DNA of 64,000 nt from Choristoneura fumiferana. Taxonomy: Eukaryota; Arthropoda; Insecta; Lepidoptera; Tortricidae. The DNA is taken from assembly GCF_025370935.1 (NCBI RefSeq), contig NC_133485.1:11079412-11143411 (forward strand), written 5' to 3'. The position numbers and the translations under genes are program-made. The notes under the pieces are model-generated. The model ran no database searches and had not been told where the DNA came from. It worked only from the letters and a program-made list of their open reading frames with translations. Position 1 is the first letter of the stretch, and each line of letters opens with the position of its first letter. Positions 1-9,899 of the stretch are shown here, one piece after another.

Positions 1-40
1 ATCCTCTGCTTGATAGGTCGAAGCACTAGGCCACCACGGC
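1..40 (-). repeat. SINE (7976 family) head fragment at the window edge
   Basis: CACTAGGCCACCACGGC corresponds to the first bases of the SINE head on the minus strand. The rest lies outside or is deleted. Confidence 0.5.
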
Positions 41-900
41 TCTGTATTATTAAGGATGAGGATAATTATAAATATGCTAATTATACGTAATATTAAGATA
101 TTATAATTAAAGTAAATAAGGTTATTAAACTTGTCACCGCCGTAGTCTGATATATATAAGTATAAGAGACCTAATGTCCAGCCACTATCGCCGTAGTCTT
201 ATATTTAAGACAAAATGTCATATTACAGTTTCAGTGTACTTAGGTGAAAGTGAAGGTATGAATAAGTATTGGCGGTTAAAAGGTTAAAGATAGTAAGGAT
301 TGTGATCGCAGTGTTTTTTTGCAAGCTTAAAATTTATACCCATGCGAGGATTTTATCTGTTTTTTCAAATCTTGCAAATAATTTAGATCCAATTTTAATT
401 TAGTCTTAATTAAATTTGGTTTACAAATGTAAGTTAGATCACAACGCTTAGATACTTAGTCAACAAAAGAACAATCAGCAAAAAAAAAATCTTATTTTTT
501 TTTATTAGCAAAAACTTGTTACTCATTGAGAACAAAACGAACTTCATTATGATGGTCAAATTGGAAGCTGCTGGCGGTTGCCACCCGTTTATAATCTGAT
601 TATGTTTGCTTCGTTTAGTTCGTAATTAACTGTTAAGCCCAATTTAGTCCAGCAAGAAAAATTGTGCAAGTTCTCTGCCTTTTCGCACAATATTTTTTCC
701 AAATGTTTCACTTGCCAACTGTTTCATTTAGCGATTCGCGATTTGTTTTGAAACTAATTTTTTTTCGGAACTTTCATAAAACAAACCTAACCTAACCTAT
801 TGTGTTTTTATAAAGCATAAGAAAATACACTGAGATGCATTTTTGGATTCGGAGAAAAAAAAATGGAGACTGGGGAAATGAAACATTTGGCAAACACTAA
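41..900. other. No gene seen
   Basis: AT-rich DNA with a short direct repeat (CGCCGTAGTCT at 137 and 189) and a two-unit CCTAACCTAACC. No exon or known repeat was recognised. Confidence 0.5.
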
Positions 901-931
901 TTGTACGAAAGGCAGGATAGCTAGCATAATA

Positions 932-1052
932 TCGAAAACACAAACTGAGACATGGGTGCACAGAAAAACCAGAAAAAGAGACCAGCGCTGGGAATCGAAC
1001 CCAGGTCCTCAGCAATCCGTGCTGCGTGCTATAACCCCTACACCACCGCTGG
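932..1052 (-). repeat. tRNA-headed SINE, full head
   Basis: On the minus strand 1051-982 folds like a tRNA: a 6-bp acceptor CCAGCG/CGCTGG, a T-arm CTGGGTTCGATTCCCAG with a consensus B box, and an A-box-like GGTGTAGGGGTTATAG. The tail ATCGAAAACACAAACTGAGA is shared with two other copies. Position 33 of the anticodon loop is C rather than U, so a working tRNA gene is unlikely. Confidence 0.7.
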
Positions 1053-1286
1053 ACAGGAATCTAGACACGAATTTTTCCTATGCATACATATCTCAGATTG
1101 CTTATTTCTACTACGCTACTTATGCAGCAGCACTTAGTAGACGTCACACTCTTTCGGAACCAACCGCTCACCCAGACAAGAGATGTCGCTACTAAGCAAT
1201 CAATTATGATTGGTTTTTTGGAGTCTTTTTGTATTTTTTATTTGAATTCCAAATTTGTTACTTTTACGGGTATCCCGTGAAACCAT

Positions 1287-1360
1287 ATCGAAAACACAAA
1301 CTGAGACATGGATGCACAGAAAAACCAGAAAAAGAGACTAGCGCTGGTAATCGAACCCAC
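1287..1360 (-). repeat. tRNA-headed SINE, truncated at the B box
   Basis: It has the same tail as 932-1052 but stops inside the tRNA-like head just past AATCGAACCC, i.e. it is 5'-truncated. Confidence 0.7.
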
Positions 1361-1409
1361 ATACACATATTGTACATAAAACACATAAAATTAACAGACC
1401 CTGCATTTT

Positions 1410-1480
1410 GCCTTTGTGTAAACTGATTGTACTGATTTATGGTGTTTAATATGTAATATTTGTATTGTATTGTATTGTAC
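1410..1480 (+). repeat. Non-LTR retrotransposon 3' tail, short
   Basis: TGTACTGATTTATGGTGTTT followed by (TATTG)n matches the last 60 bp of the 14510 element. Confidence 0.5.
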
Positions 1481-1904
1481 AACATAAAAACGAGATACAC
1501 AAGAGCGAACTTATTTCTTGAAGAGATCTTCCCGTTCACCTTTGTATGATTGACAGGACTTCAGAAACAAGAGAAGAGAAGACACTACAATTAAAAGATA
1601 AAAGACCCGATATTAAAATGCACATACATAACAGTACCTACCTACACACTAATACATAATAACAAAAACAATAAAAAATCCTTATCAACACAAATAGCTG
1701 AAATACGCATATGATTTAAATCCAACATAGAGGAGTGGAAATACACCGCAGTCATTTAAAAAAAAACTTACAAAAAATACATACTTCCAAGCAAATTAAC
1801 CGTTGAGCAGTTCCGTCCTGCGGAGACAATTCTGGCAGGACCACCAGGATGACACTATCAGATTATTGTATTGTCACCAGATTTACATAAGTATGGCCAA
1901 TTGA

Positions 1905-2073
1905 CGACCGGAGGGCCATGTGGTTAGAGAACCTGACTACGAAGCTTGAGGTACCGGGTTCGAATCCCAGGCGGGGCAGATATTTGCATGAATAATAAGA
2001 ATGTTTGTTATCGGGTCTTGGATTTAGGACTAGGTCAATTGGTGTCAAGTGTCCCATGATATTTATTTATTTA
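1905..2073 (+). repeat. tRNA-derived SINE (GGTTAGAGAACCTGACTACG family)
   Basis: The head has a B box GGGTTCGAATCCC, followed by GCAGATATTTGCATG and the body GGACTAGGTCAATTGGTGTC. The 3' end is TATTTATTTATA. It lacks the middle part found in the copy at 8697-8952. Confidence 0.8.
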
Positions 2074-2077
2074 TAAT

Positions 2078-2175
2078 TTCAAGTCAATCCGACTAATGGA
2101 AGTGCATCACATTTAAGTAGCAAGATTTGACCAAACAACAACAAACAAGGCAAGTTAGGGAAATAAAAGCTTGTC
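2078..2175 (+). repeat. Short dispersed repeat (TTTCAAGTCAATCCGAC family)
   Basis: It shares CAAGTCAATCCGAC, GGAAGTG, TTTGAC and AACAAACAAGGC in order with 13535-13640. An inverted relative is at 36725-36800. Confidence 0.55.
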
Positions 2176-2459
2176 AAAACAAAACTACTTAGTTATGTAG
2201 ATAATTATTTATCAACAATTTTTCCGCAGCGGAAATATGCATTTACGTACGGACGTATTTATTTCCGATTTTGCTCTAGCGTTGAGCGCAGTTTCCTTGA
2301 AGTAAAATGTGTAAGTTTGATAAGCAATACAAATAAGCCGGGTGTGAAATTGCTATTGGAATCTCGACGTGAAATATACAATTTTATTCAATGTTACGGC
2401 TGTAATAGTGTCACACTGGTAGAACAAGGTCCTTGGACTTAGAATTTTGTGTATACCTT

Positions 2460-2830
2460 TTTAGGGTTTCGTACCCAAAGGGTAAAAACAGAAACGCTAT
2501 TACTAAGACTTCGCTGTCCGTCCGTCTATCCGTCTGTCGCCAGGCTGTACTGGACAGTTAATTAGACAAAATTGAAATTTTCACAAATTATGTATAACTG
2601 TGGCCGCTATAACAATATTAACAATAATATTGTTAATTGTGTTTGTTTACTTATTTACGTATGTAAAGAGTTTACATAGGTAGGTCCATAATACTAAAAA
2701 CAGAACAAAATAAATATTTAAGGGGTCTCCCATACAACAAACGTGATTTTTTTGCCGTTAATTTGCTGATGTCTATAGGTAGAATCTTTTTTGGCCGTTT
2801 TTTTTAATAATGTGTATATTTGACAACAAA
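2460..2830 (+). repeat. Dispersed non-autonomous repeat (CTAAGACTTCGCTGT family)
   Basis: The second member of the family at 6690-7003. It starts TTTTAGGGTTTCGTACCCAA and continues through a (GTCY)n stretch and GGCCGCTATAACAA to a CATACAACAAACGTG block. Confidence 0.6.
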
Positions 2831-2932
2831 TATCGTTAAATCTATTGTCAATTGAGTTTATTGTCCTATACTTTTTACAGTCGCTATTTTTGTACCAACA
2901 TTACACAGGTGACTGAACTACTTAAAGGTTAA

Positions 2933-3082
2933 AGATTGCAGTCATTGCCGCATCGCACAAAAAGTTGGAAATGGTTCGTCTCAAGCGTCTATGAAGATAT
3001 CAATGATGTGATTCGTGTGATGGATGACATAGATGCCCAGAACTTGCTTATGCTCGAGGCTAAGCTTTTAATGGAAAACTAA
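2933..3082 (+). other. Short non-random open frame followed by AATAAA
   Basis: A 49-codon frame ends V-M-D-D-I-D-A-Q-N-L-L-M-L-E-A-K-L-L-M-E-N-stop at about 3080. It is amphipathic and acidic, unlike the low-complexity shadows elsewhere, and an AATAAA lies about 100 bp downstream (3184). It has no start codon of its own, so it could be the 3'-terminal coding piece of a gene or transposon. I do not recognise the family. Confidence 0.25.
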
Positions 3083-3407
3083 AACAAATAACCCTATTGT
3101 ATTAGTTACTTATTAGTTTGTGACTTTATGACGTTGACTGTACCATCATCTGTCTACTATTGTATTATTTACTTGTACTATGCAATAAAGAGTTTCTGAC
3201 CCTAAACAAATGAACCCCCATATTAAATGATATTGTAACGGATAACTCACGTCTTAAACCGAGTTTAGCGAGTTTATGAGTGAGTCTCACGGTAGTTTCA
3301 TGTTCAAAATGAACCCCCACTTTGTACATTTAAAAAATTAAACAACAAAGTCAGTTCACATAGAGAAAACGTCTGAGGTACATGAAAAATACAGTAGGAT
3401 TGAGAAC

Positions 3408-3480
3408 ATCGAAAATACAAACTGAAATATAGATGCACAGAAAAACCAGAAAAATAAGACCAGCGCTGGGAATCGAACCC
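3408..3480 (-). repeat. tRNA-headed SINE, truncated at the B box
   Basis: The third copy of the same family, ending at almost the same base as 1287-1360. Confidence 0.7.
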
Positions 3481-5650
3481 CACATTTGTTTTAAAGTCGG
3501 TTAAAAATTATAATGCAGTTAAAAGTTTTATTTCAAAGCTCTAAGTAGAATTTGGTAGGGAAGAATTAAGTACCGTTTGTGCCCATTTATTGTTTAAATA
3601 CATAATATACACAGTAATAAAACGTTACAAACTATATTCGTTTCAGTATAAACTTTTGAAAACTCACTAAACATTGTTTTAATACCATAACTTTTTATAA
3701 TTAGGTACTTCAAATATCAACTGGCCAAAAACTGTCTAAGGTGACCAAAACCGGTACTTCAGCACTTGGTTTAGTTTCCTAAGTATAATAGTACCTATCT
3801 AATATTTTCTGATAATTTTACCTAAGCACCTTTTTTTATTTTGTCAACCTATTTCATCACGCGTACCACTCTGCCTTGATCTGGTTTAATTTGTCAAAGT
3901 ACTAAAATGCTCAACATTTTCATGGGCCGACATGGGTCTAATTGCAAAACCATTTCGAGGAATAGGTCAATCATTTTATTTTTATTTTTAATCATTTGTT
4001 TAAATCAATAAGTTCACCTCTGTACATATATCTCATTGTTTGTTAATTGTGTTATTATTTACTTGCGTTTTGAACTATTAGATAATTTTTTTAGGACTTT
4101 GTAGTTTTTTGCTAAGCTATAATTTTTTATGATCATTGAACTAAAACTAAACCAACCATAAGGTATTAGGTACACCTTTTTAAAAAAAACATCTACAAAT
4201 ATTATGCAGAAGTCTTCTTCTCTTTTAAAATATGGCTTTTTTGTCCTAATTAATAGGACAATTTCGCCAATGTCAAAGTAAACTCTCTTTGAAAATTCCA
4301 GAAACCACGTGGAGTCCACTTGCGCATTTAAAAGTGTCAGACACGAGAGAAATATAGAATTTTGTGTTCACTGTTCACTGTTAAGGTTAATCGCCGCATA
4401 AAACACTATCAAAATTATACTTCAACTAGCCAAACAAACAGAAATAGAAAAATTAGATATTGTCTACATCAGCCATGTTCGAATGCTAAAAATCGAATCC
4501 TATGCAGAAGTCAAAGAAATCAATTTGTTGCCTTTTTATGATACGTCAAGTACTAAAAAGTTCCGCTGCCTTTAGAATTACTGTCGATGTCTGGGTCAAC
4601 TCTGCCCTCGGATGAACTAAACAAACCACATAACCTCACATTCGGGTTCGATCCCCGACTCCAAACTAATTATGTGTGTCCCCTTTACGGCTTATTTACC
4701 CACTCAATAATGGATAGTTAGGGCATCAAAAAGTAATACGATACGAGTATTACAATGTAATAAAATAAGACATGTTTTAGTCTGCGGATTTGCGTGTTTA
4801 GATTAGATTAATATTTAGTACGTATCATAGGGGGTCATCCATAAATTACGTCACACATAGGCAAAATTGGTGTGAAAACTTGATGGATATCCCAAATTCT
4901 TTGATAAAATTGCCCGGTTATTTTATGTGATTACTTTGGGTTACGATTTTGATTGTTACAATTTTCCAGTGGCAGTTTCTAAGCCATCACCAAACACATT
5001 TAGCAGTAGCAGGCAGAATGTCTGTCACGTAAAATTTATCAATGATCGGTGAAACACGCCTTTAACATTCGCCTAACTTATATATTTTATAAAAGGTGCA
5101 AGTGATGAGTATAGTATAACTTAATTTAGAAGAAGCCTAAATTGTTTTTTAAAGTTGCCATTTTTGGGGTGTAAAAATTTAATACTTAAATGAAATATGG
5201 TTATGTAAAATAGATTATTAGTAGATATAGACCTTCATAATGCCTACATCGAATTAATGTCTGGTATTCCACCCTCTGGATTACGCAGTGTTTGTTTTAA
5301 TAATAGGTTTTGTTTCTGTTAGTAGTTCATATTTCGGGGAACCTTAATAAAGGCGGTTTGAATTAGAAATCTATTGCTATGATAATAAGTACATAATTAG
5401 AAAGATAGCGGTAATAGCAGACAAAATTACTAGTTTGTTATTTACTTGGAGCTGTAAATAAATAGTTTAGTGCGATAAACAATGCATCAATATAAAATCT
5501 TCACTGAGTAATTTTCGTTTCTGATGACTTTGCCCGAGTTGTCTGATAAAACTTTGTCTCAGAATACGACGTGTTTACATACCTAGGCTATTAGGTACGT
5601 AAATCAATCGAACTTGACTTTTTTCTTGGGAGTATTGATCTCGTCTGTGG
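3481..5650. other. No gene seen
   Basis: AT-rich intergenic sequence. A tRNA-like B box (GGGTTCGATCCCCGAC) at about 4645 and a GGGTCATCCATAAATTACGT motif at 4832 hint at repeat fragments. Open frames such as 4059-4319 (minus) have random composition. Confidence 0.5.
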
Positions 5651-5710
5651 TACAGTCGCCAGCACCAATATCTGACACAACAAAGCGTGCATAACGGTGC
5701 ACATCTACTT
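5651..5710 (+). mobile_element. One arm of a CAGTC-type MITE
   Basis: This matches the left arm of the element at 41707 (CAGTCGCCAGCACCAATATC). The right arm is missing. Confidence 0.45.
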
Positions 5711-6005
5711 TTATAATTTTCGCAAGTCAATGTAATGTTTTGTAATAATTTTTGTTATTTATAATTTTTTACCCGTCGATACTATACTTTTTTTAGAAAT
5801 TATCAAATGGTTATCTCGTAGAATTCTTTAGCTTAGGTAAGGTTTGTTTTATAACAATACTGAACAATTAATGAATTCAGAGAAAAAGAGTTATGAAAAA
5901 ACAATACATTATGACAATCGTTACACGCATTGCGACAATTGTGAGAGTCGATATAGACCCATATCTGATAGGTACGACTCTATTTCTGGGTTCGGTAGGA
6001 CGTGG

Positions 6006-6214
6006 CGGACGATTACTCGAGCATTTCAACCGCTCTGGTCTGGTCACATTTTTTACGAATTGGCTGTAGATTTTGATGTCGTTTTTATGATTATTTGTTA
6101 GAGTTCCTGTGTTCCTACTAAGTAGATAAGTAAAAAACTGTGTCAGAAAATTCGGCCATTTTTACAGAAAAGTGTCCAGAAAAATCAGACGGTTGAAACG
6201 CTCGAATAATCGCC
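6006..6214. mobile_element. Fold-back element with imperfect 27-bp arms
   Basis: The left arm GATTACTCGAGCATTTCAAC (from 6011) pairs with GGTTGAAACGCTCGAATAAT at 6191-6210. There is no coding capacity. It abuts the next fold-back element. Confidence 0.6.
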
Positions 6215-6215
6215 T

Positions 6216-6348
6216 AGCAGGGCTACTCGAAACTCGAAACTCGAAGTTCGTGTCGTGCGGTCCCTCTGACACTTATACTATTTAATACGAGAGCGAGAGG
6301 GACGGTACAATGCGAACTTCGAGTTTCGAGTTTCGTAGTAGCCCTGCT
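6216..6348. mobile_element. Fold-back MITE (CGAAACTCGAAGTTCG arms)
   Basis: A 133-bp near-perfect hairpin. It begins AGCAGGGCTACTCGAAACTC and ends with the complement, GTAGTAGCCCTGCT. The centre carries GGTCCCTCT/AGAGGGAC pairing. A diverged relative is at 8326-8443. Confidence 0.75.
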
Positions 6349-6689
6349 GGCAGATACAAACGCAGGTGACTGTTCTAGCATCATTCTTAACATCATAATA
6401 GAATATTAGTAATTATTATCTGCAAGTAAGAAATTACTTAAGCGAGACAGATAAAACCTACTTTTCCATATCGTCACTGTCCGACCGTCACGCGTAGGTT
6501 AGAGAAATTAGGAAACACTTCCATTGTGATACAGCACGTTCTATTTGCTACCACGTTATATGATCACGCTGTATTATCAGACACTATTAATTATTTTGTA
6601 TTAGAAAATATAATTATCATATTTATCATTATAATTGTTGTTTTATTTGGTTACACGTAATGATGTATCTTAAGTAGGTTATACTAAAC

Positions 6690-7003
6690 CCTTTAACTAA
6701 GACTTCGCTGTTTGTCGGTCTGTCACCAGGCTGTATCCCATGAACCGTGGTGTTAGTTAGACAGTTTAAATTTTCACAGATTATGTATATCTAACTGCGG
6801 CCGCTGTATAACAACAAATACTAAATACAGAATAAAATAATAGAAATAAAATAGAATTGTTATGTTGAGTGAATAAATAAACTAAACTAAACTAAATACA
6901 CATTTAAGGGGGACTTCCATACAAAAAACGAGATTTTTGCCGTTTTTTGCTAATGTCTAATGAATGTTGTACGAAACCGTAAGGTCTTCCGACTCGCACT
7001 TGG
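6690..7003 (+). repeat. Dispersed non-autonomous repeat (CTAAGACTTCGCTGT family)
   Basis: It shares an ordered set of blocks with 2460-2830: AAGACTTCGCTGT, GTCNNCAGGCTGTA, TTTCACAGATTATGTATA, GCGGCCGCT and CATACAAAAAACG. It ends near ACTCGCACTTGGCCCG. Class unknown. Confidence 0.6.
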
Positions 7004-7112
7004 CCCGTGTTTTTATATAAAGGGGAATGCGAGCACGTGGCTCACGTGATGGGAAGCAATCACCGCCGCCCATGGACGCCCGCAGCACGAGGGTTATCAG
7101 AGGTGCAAATTA
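7004..7112 (+). repeat. Dispersed repeat fragment (GGGAAGCAATCACCGCCGCC)
   Basis: A GC-rich piece with CACGTGATGGGAAGCAATCA, a sequence I recognise as a common interspersed repeat in moth genomes. It lies directly between two other repeats. Single copy in this window. Confidence 0.4.
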
Positions 7113-7127
7113 CAATACATACTATTA

Positions 7128-7788
7128 AAAAAAAACCGTCCAAGAGCGTGTCGGACACGCCCGAAATAGGGTTCCGTAGCCATTACGAGAAAAAAAACAG
7201 TAATATTTTTCTAAGGATTTCGTATTTTGTAGCGAATATTCCAAGTTTAGGTATATTTTATACCTTAGGCTGCTATTTACTCTTAAACTACTAATAATTC
7301 GCAATAAAACTTAACCGTTATAGTTTTCCTTGTAAGTTTGATATACTTACTTACTACCATCCTGAATTTTTTCAAATTTTTCCACCCACCGGTTTAGATT
7401 TTAGAGGAGGGGGGGACGCTCGATTTTAATGAAAATTTGCACTTTAAAATTGAATAATTTGCAAAATAATCACTGAATCGAAAAATCGTTTTCGCAACCC
7501 CCTAATGGTTTTAAAAGACCTATCCAACGATACGCTACACTACAAGGTTGGATGGGAAAAAAAATCACCCCCACATTACGTCTATGGGAGGTACTCTAAA
7601 AAAATTTTTTTTTTTTTCAATTTTTGAATGTACTATTTTGTCGGCATAGTTTACATATATATTCGTGCAAAATTACAGCTTTCTAGCACTGATAGTCCCT
7701 GAGCACAGCCGCGGACGGACAGACAGACAGACATGGCGAAACTATAAGGGTTCCGTTTTTGCCATTTTGGCTACGGAACCCTAAAAAT
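7128..7788 (+). repeat. Dispersed repeat, CGGCCAAGAGCGTGTCGGAC family, near full length
   Basis: It begins CCAAGAGCGTGTCGGACACG, continues TAGGGTTCCGTAGCCATTAC, and ends with a (GACA)n tract and CTATAAGGGTTCCGTTTTTG. Other members are at 23822, 30535, 38668 (inverted), 48022 and 57800. It encodes no protein. Confidence 0.75.
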
Positions 7789-7975
7789 ATAGGTATTATT
7801 CCTTTACATGAATTGTGAATGCTTTTGTGATTACCTATTTCTAATCAAATAATCTGTCACTATAATAAAAACTATTAGGCTACGTTTCCACCAAATTTGC
7901 TAGGATGTGTTGCGAGGAGTGTTTTTATGAACCGATAGAAATGCTTCATTGCCAAAATTGCCTAACGTAATTAAT

Positions 7976-8262
7976 GAAGCCGTTGTGGCCTAGTGGTTTG
8001 ACCTATGGCCTCTAAAGCAGAAGATCATGGGTTCAAACCCCTGTCCGCACCTCTGAGTTTTCGAAGTTCATGTGCGAAATTAAATTTTAAAATGGTGAAG
8101 AAAAAAACTTGAGAAAGGCTACACAGCCTGCGAAGCAATTCAATGAAGTATGTGAATTCCCCAATCCGCACTAGGTCCGCGTGGGAACTACGGCCCAAGC
8201 CCTTATGAGAGGAGGCCTGTGCCCAGCAGTGGGAGCAGTGGGAGTGGGGGAGGCTGGGATGA
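7976..8262 (+). repeat. tRNA-derived SINE (GTGGCCTAGTGGTTTGACCT family), full length
   Basis: The head contains an A box TGGCCTAGTGGTTTGACC and a B box GGGTTCAAACCCC. The body runs through AGCAATTCAATGAAGT and GGCCTGTGCCCAGCAGTGGG to GGCTGGGATGATT. This is the most abundant SINE in the window. Confidence 0.82.
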
Positions 8263-8325
8263 TTAATTCATGAATGATCCCTAGCTATGGTGCGGAGAAC
8301 GTTTTGACCGTGCAATGAACAGGGG

Positions 8326-8443
8326 GGCTACTACAAAATTCGAAAATCGAAGTTCATATCGTACCGTCCCTCTCATTCTCGTGTTAAATAATATAAGCAT
8401 TAGCGGGACGGCAAGATACGAAGTTCGAATTTTGCACTTCGTA
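8326..8443. mobile_element. Fold-back MITE, diverged relative of 6216-6348
   Basis: The left arm CTACTACAAAATTCGAAAAT pairs with TTCGAATTTTGCACTTCGTA on the right. The core retains CGTACCGTCCCTCT opposite GCGGGACGG. Confidence 0.65.
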
Positions 8444-8457
8444 GTATAGTATAGGTA

Positions 8458-8625
8458 CCATCAGCCAAATATGTGGTCTACCACCTTAAAGCTGATAATC
8501 GCTTGCATGTGATAAAACAATAATGCCAATAGACATGTCTGTCAACTTGAAAGTTCGACTTTAGCGACATACTCATTTGATACGAACTTGTTTAAAAATT
8601 GATAGACCACTTATTTGGCTGATGG
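8458..8625. mobile_element. Fold-back MITE (CCATCAGCCAAATATGTGGTC) flanked by TA
   Basis: A 168-bp hairpin from CCATCAGCCAAATATGTGG to CCACTTATTTGGCTGATGG with TA on both sides (8456-8457, 8626-8627). A second copy begins at 37754. Confidence 0.75.
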
Positions 8626-8696
8626 TACATAGAGCCAAACAACACACTTGCTGCCCGCCTCACCGCCCGCTAGTGTTCAGTCCGTCCCTTAGTTAT

Positions 8697-8952
8697 ATAA
8701 ATAAATATCACGGGACAATTCACACCAATTGACCTAGTCCCAAAGTAAGCTTAGCAAAGCTTGTGTTAAGGGTACTAAGCAACGGATAAATATAATTATA
8801 TAGATACATACTTAAATACATATTAAACACCCAAGACCCGAGAACAAACATTCGTATTTTTCATACAAATATCTGCCCCGACACGGGAATCGAACCCGGG
8901 ACCTCAAGCTTCGTAGTCAGGTTCTCTAACCACTAGGCCATATGGTCGTCAG
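8697..8952 (-). repeat. tRNA-derived SINE, full length
   Basis: A complete minus-strand member of the 1905 family. The head with GGGAATCGAACCCGGGACCT is at 8884-8903 and the 3' (AAAT)-rich end is at 8697. Confidence 0.82.
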
Positions 8953-9277
8953 TTGATAGGTTTACTTGCAAATGGTGTCATGTTTCTTAGTATTACACTA
9001 CATTGTATCAGTAGTAGCATTGCAGCTGCATTTATAGTAGCATACCCACTACTAATATGAGAATGTTTGTTAGTTTGTTGGTATATTTAGTGAAGTACAA
9101 TTGGGGGGTCTGTTCTGACAAAAATGACCTGTTTTGAAAACGACCACATAGTGCTGCCTAAAAGAAGATATTTTATTTTGACAGTTAGATTATTACAAAA
9201 TATGGACATATGTATTTTGGTTCTTTTGTCAATGAAACAAAACATTACGCAGATGAAGCGTGTCAAAGTTCGCCGTC

Positions 9278-9395
9278 TATCCCACTAGTCCCATTGAGTT
9301 GTCCCATCATGGGACTACTGGGATGATTACGTCCCAGTTGTCCCATGGGACAAGTGGCACTGATATTTATATCATATTGTTGTCCCAAAAGTCCC
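9278..9395. repeat. Cluster of GTCCCA motifs on both strands
   Basis: Six GTCCCA and at least two TGGGAC occur within 118 bp, including the palindrome GTCCCATGGGAC at 9339-9350. Spacing is irregular. Confidence 0.5.
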
Positions 9396-9599
9396 ATTAC
9401 CGTCATCAGTCATCACCGTACATAATTTCGGGAGTGCGGGGCCGTGACATCACTAAATAGGTAGCAAAAATATTTTTCGAAAAATCTTACTGACGGACTA
9501 CCTAAATACAATATATTTTTAGGCATGTAGCCAATCAGACGGAATTGGATGAAGTTTTGCTGATAGATGAACTAAGATCCGTAGACATACGTACTAGAA

Positions 9600-9830
9600 T
9601 GCTTTTTGTACCCACAAGAAAGAAAATGAGAAAGAAAGAAAAAACATTTATTCGTGACAATTACACAAAAAAAAAGTAAAAAATACGTATTACGATCATA
9701 ACATGCTCCCAAATTAGCGTAATGTCGCCCGTGCGAACGGCGCTGGTCTTCCTTTGGGACCATCAGGACTGCATACATTTTACAAAAATAAACAAAACAA
9801 CAAACAGTGAAACCGACATACCTACTACTT
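9600..9830 (-). repeat. LINE 3' end, antisense
   Basis: GAAAGAAAAAACATTTATTC at 9633-9652 is an antisense A-rich tail. The region 9690-9780 resembles the 3' UTR at 22150-22230 in layout. No coding sequence remains. Confidence 0.5.
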
Positions 9831-9899
9831 AACGGCAAAAATGCTGCTGCTTAATAATTTCCCACAACTAAGTATTAAGATAATAAATTTATGTTGAGT

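Noticed and set aside
786..800. CCTAACCTAACC as an internal telomere-like tract (also GGTTAGGTTAGG at 29022)
   Set aside because: Two units are within chance for AT-rich insect DNA and have no (TTAGG)n array around them.
982..1051. Possible functional tRNA gene (minus strand)
   Set aside because: The acceptor stem has only 6 pairs, position 33 is C, and the same sequence forms the head of a repeated SINE.
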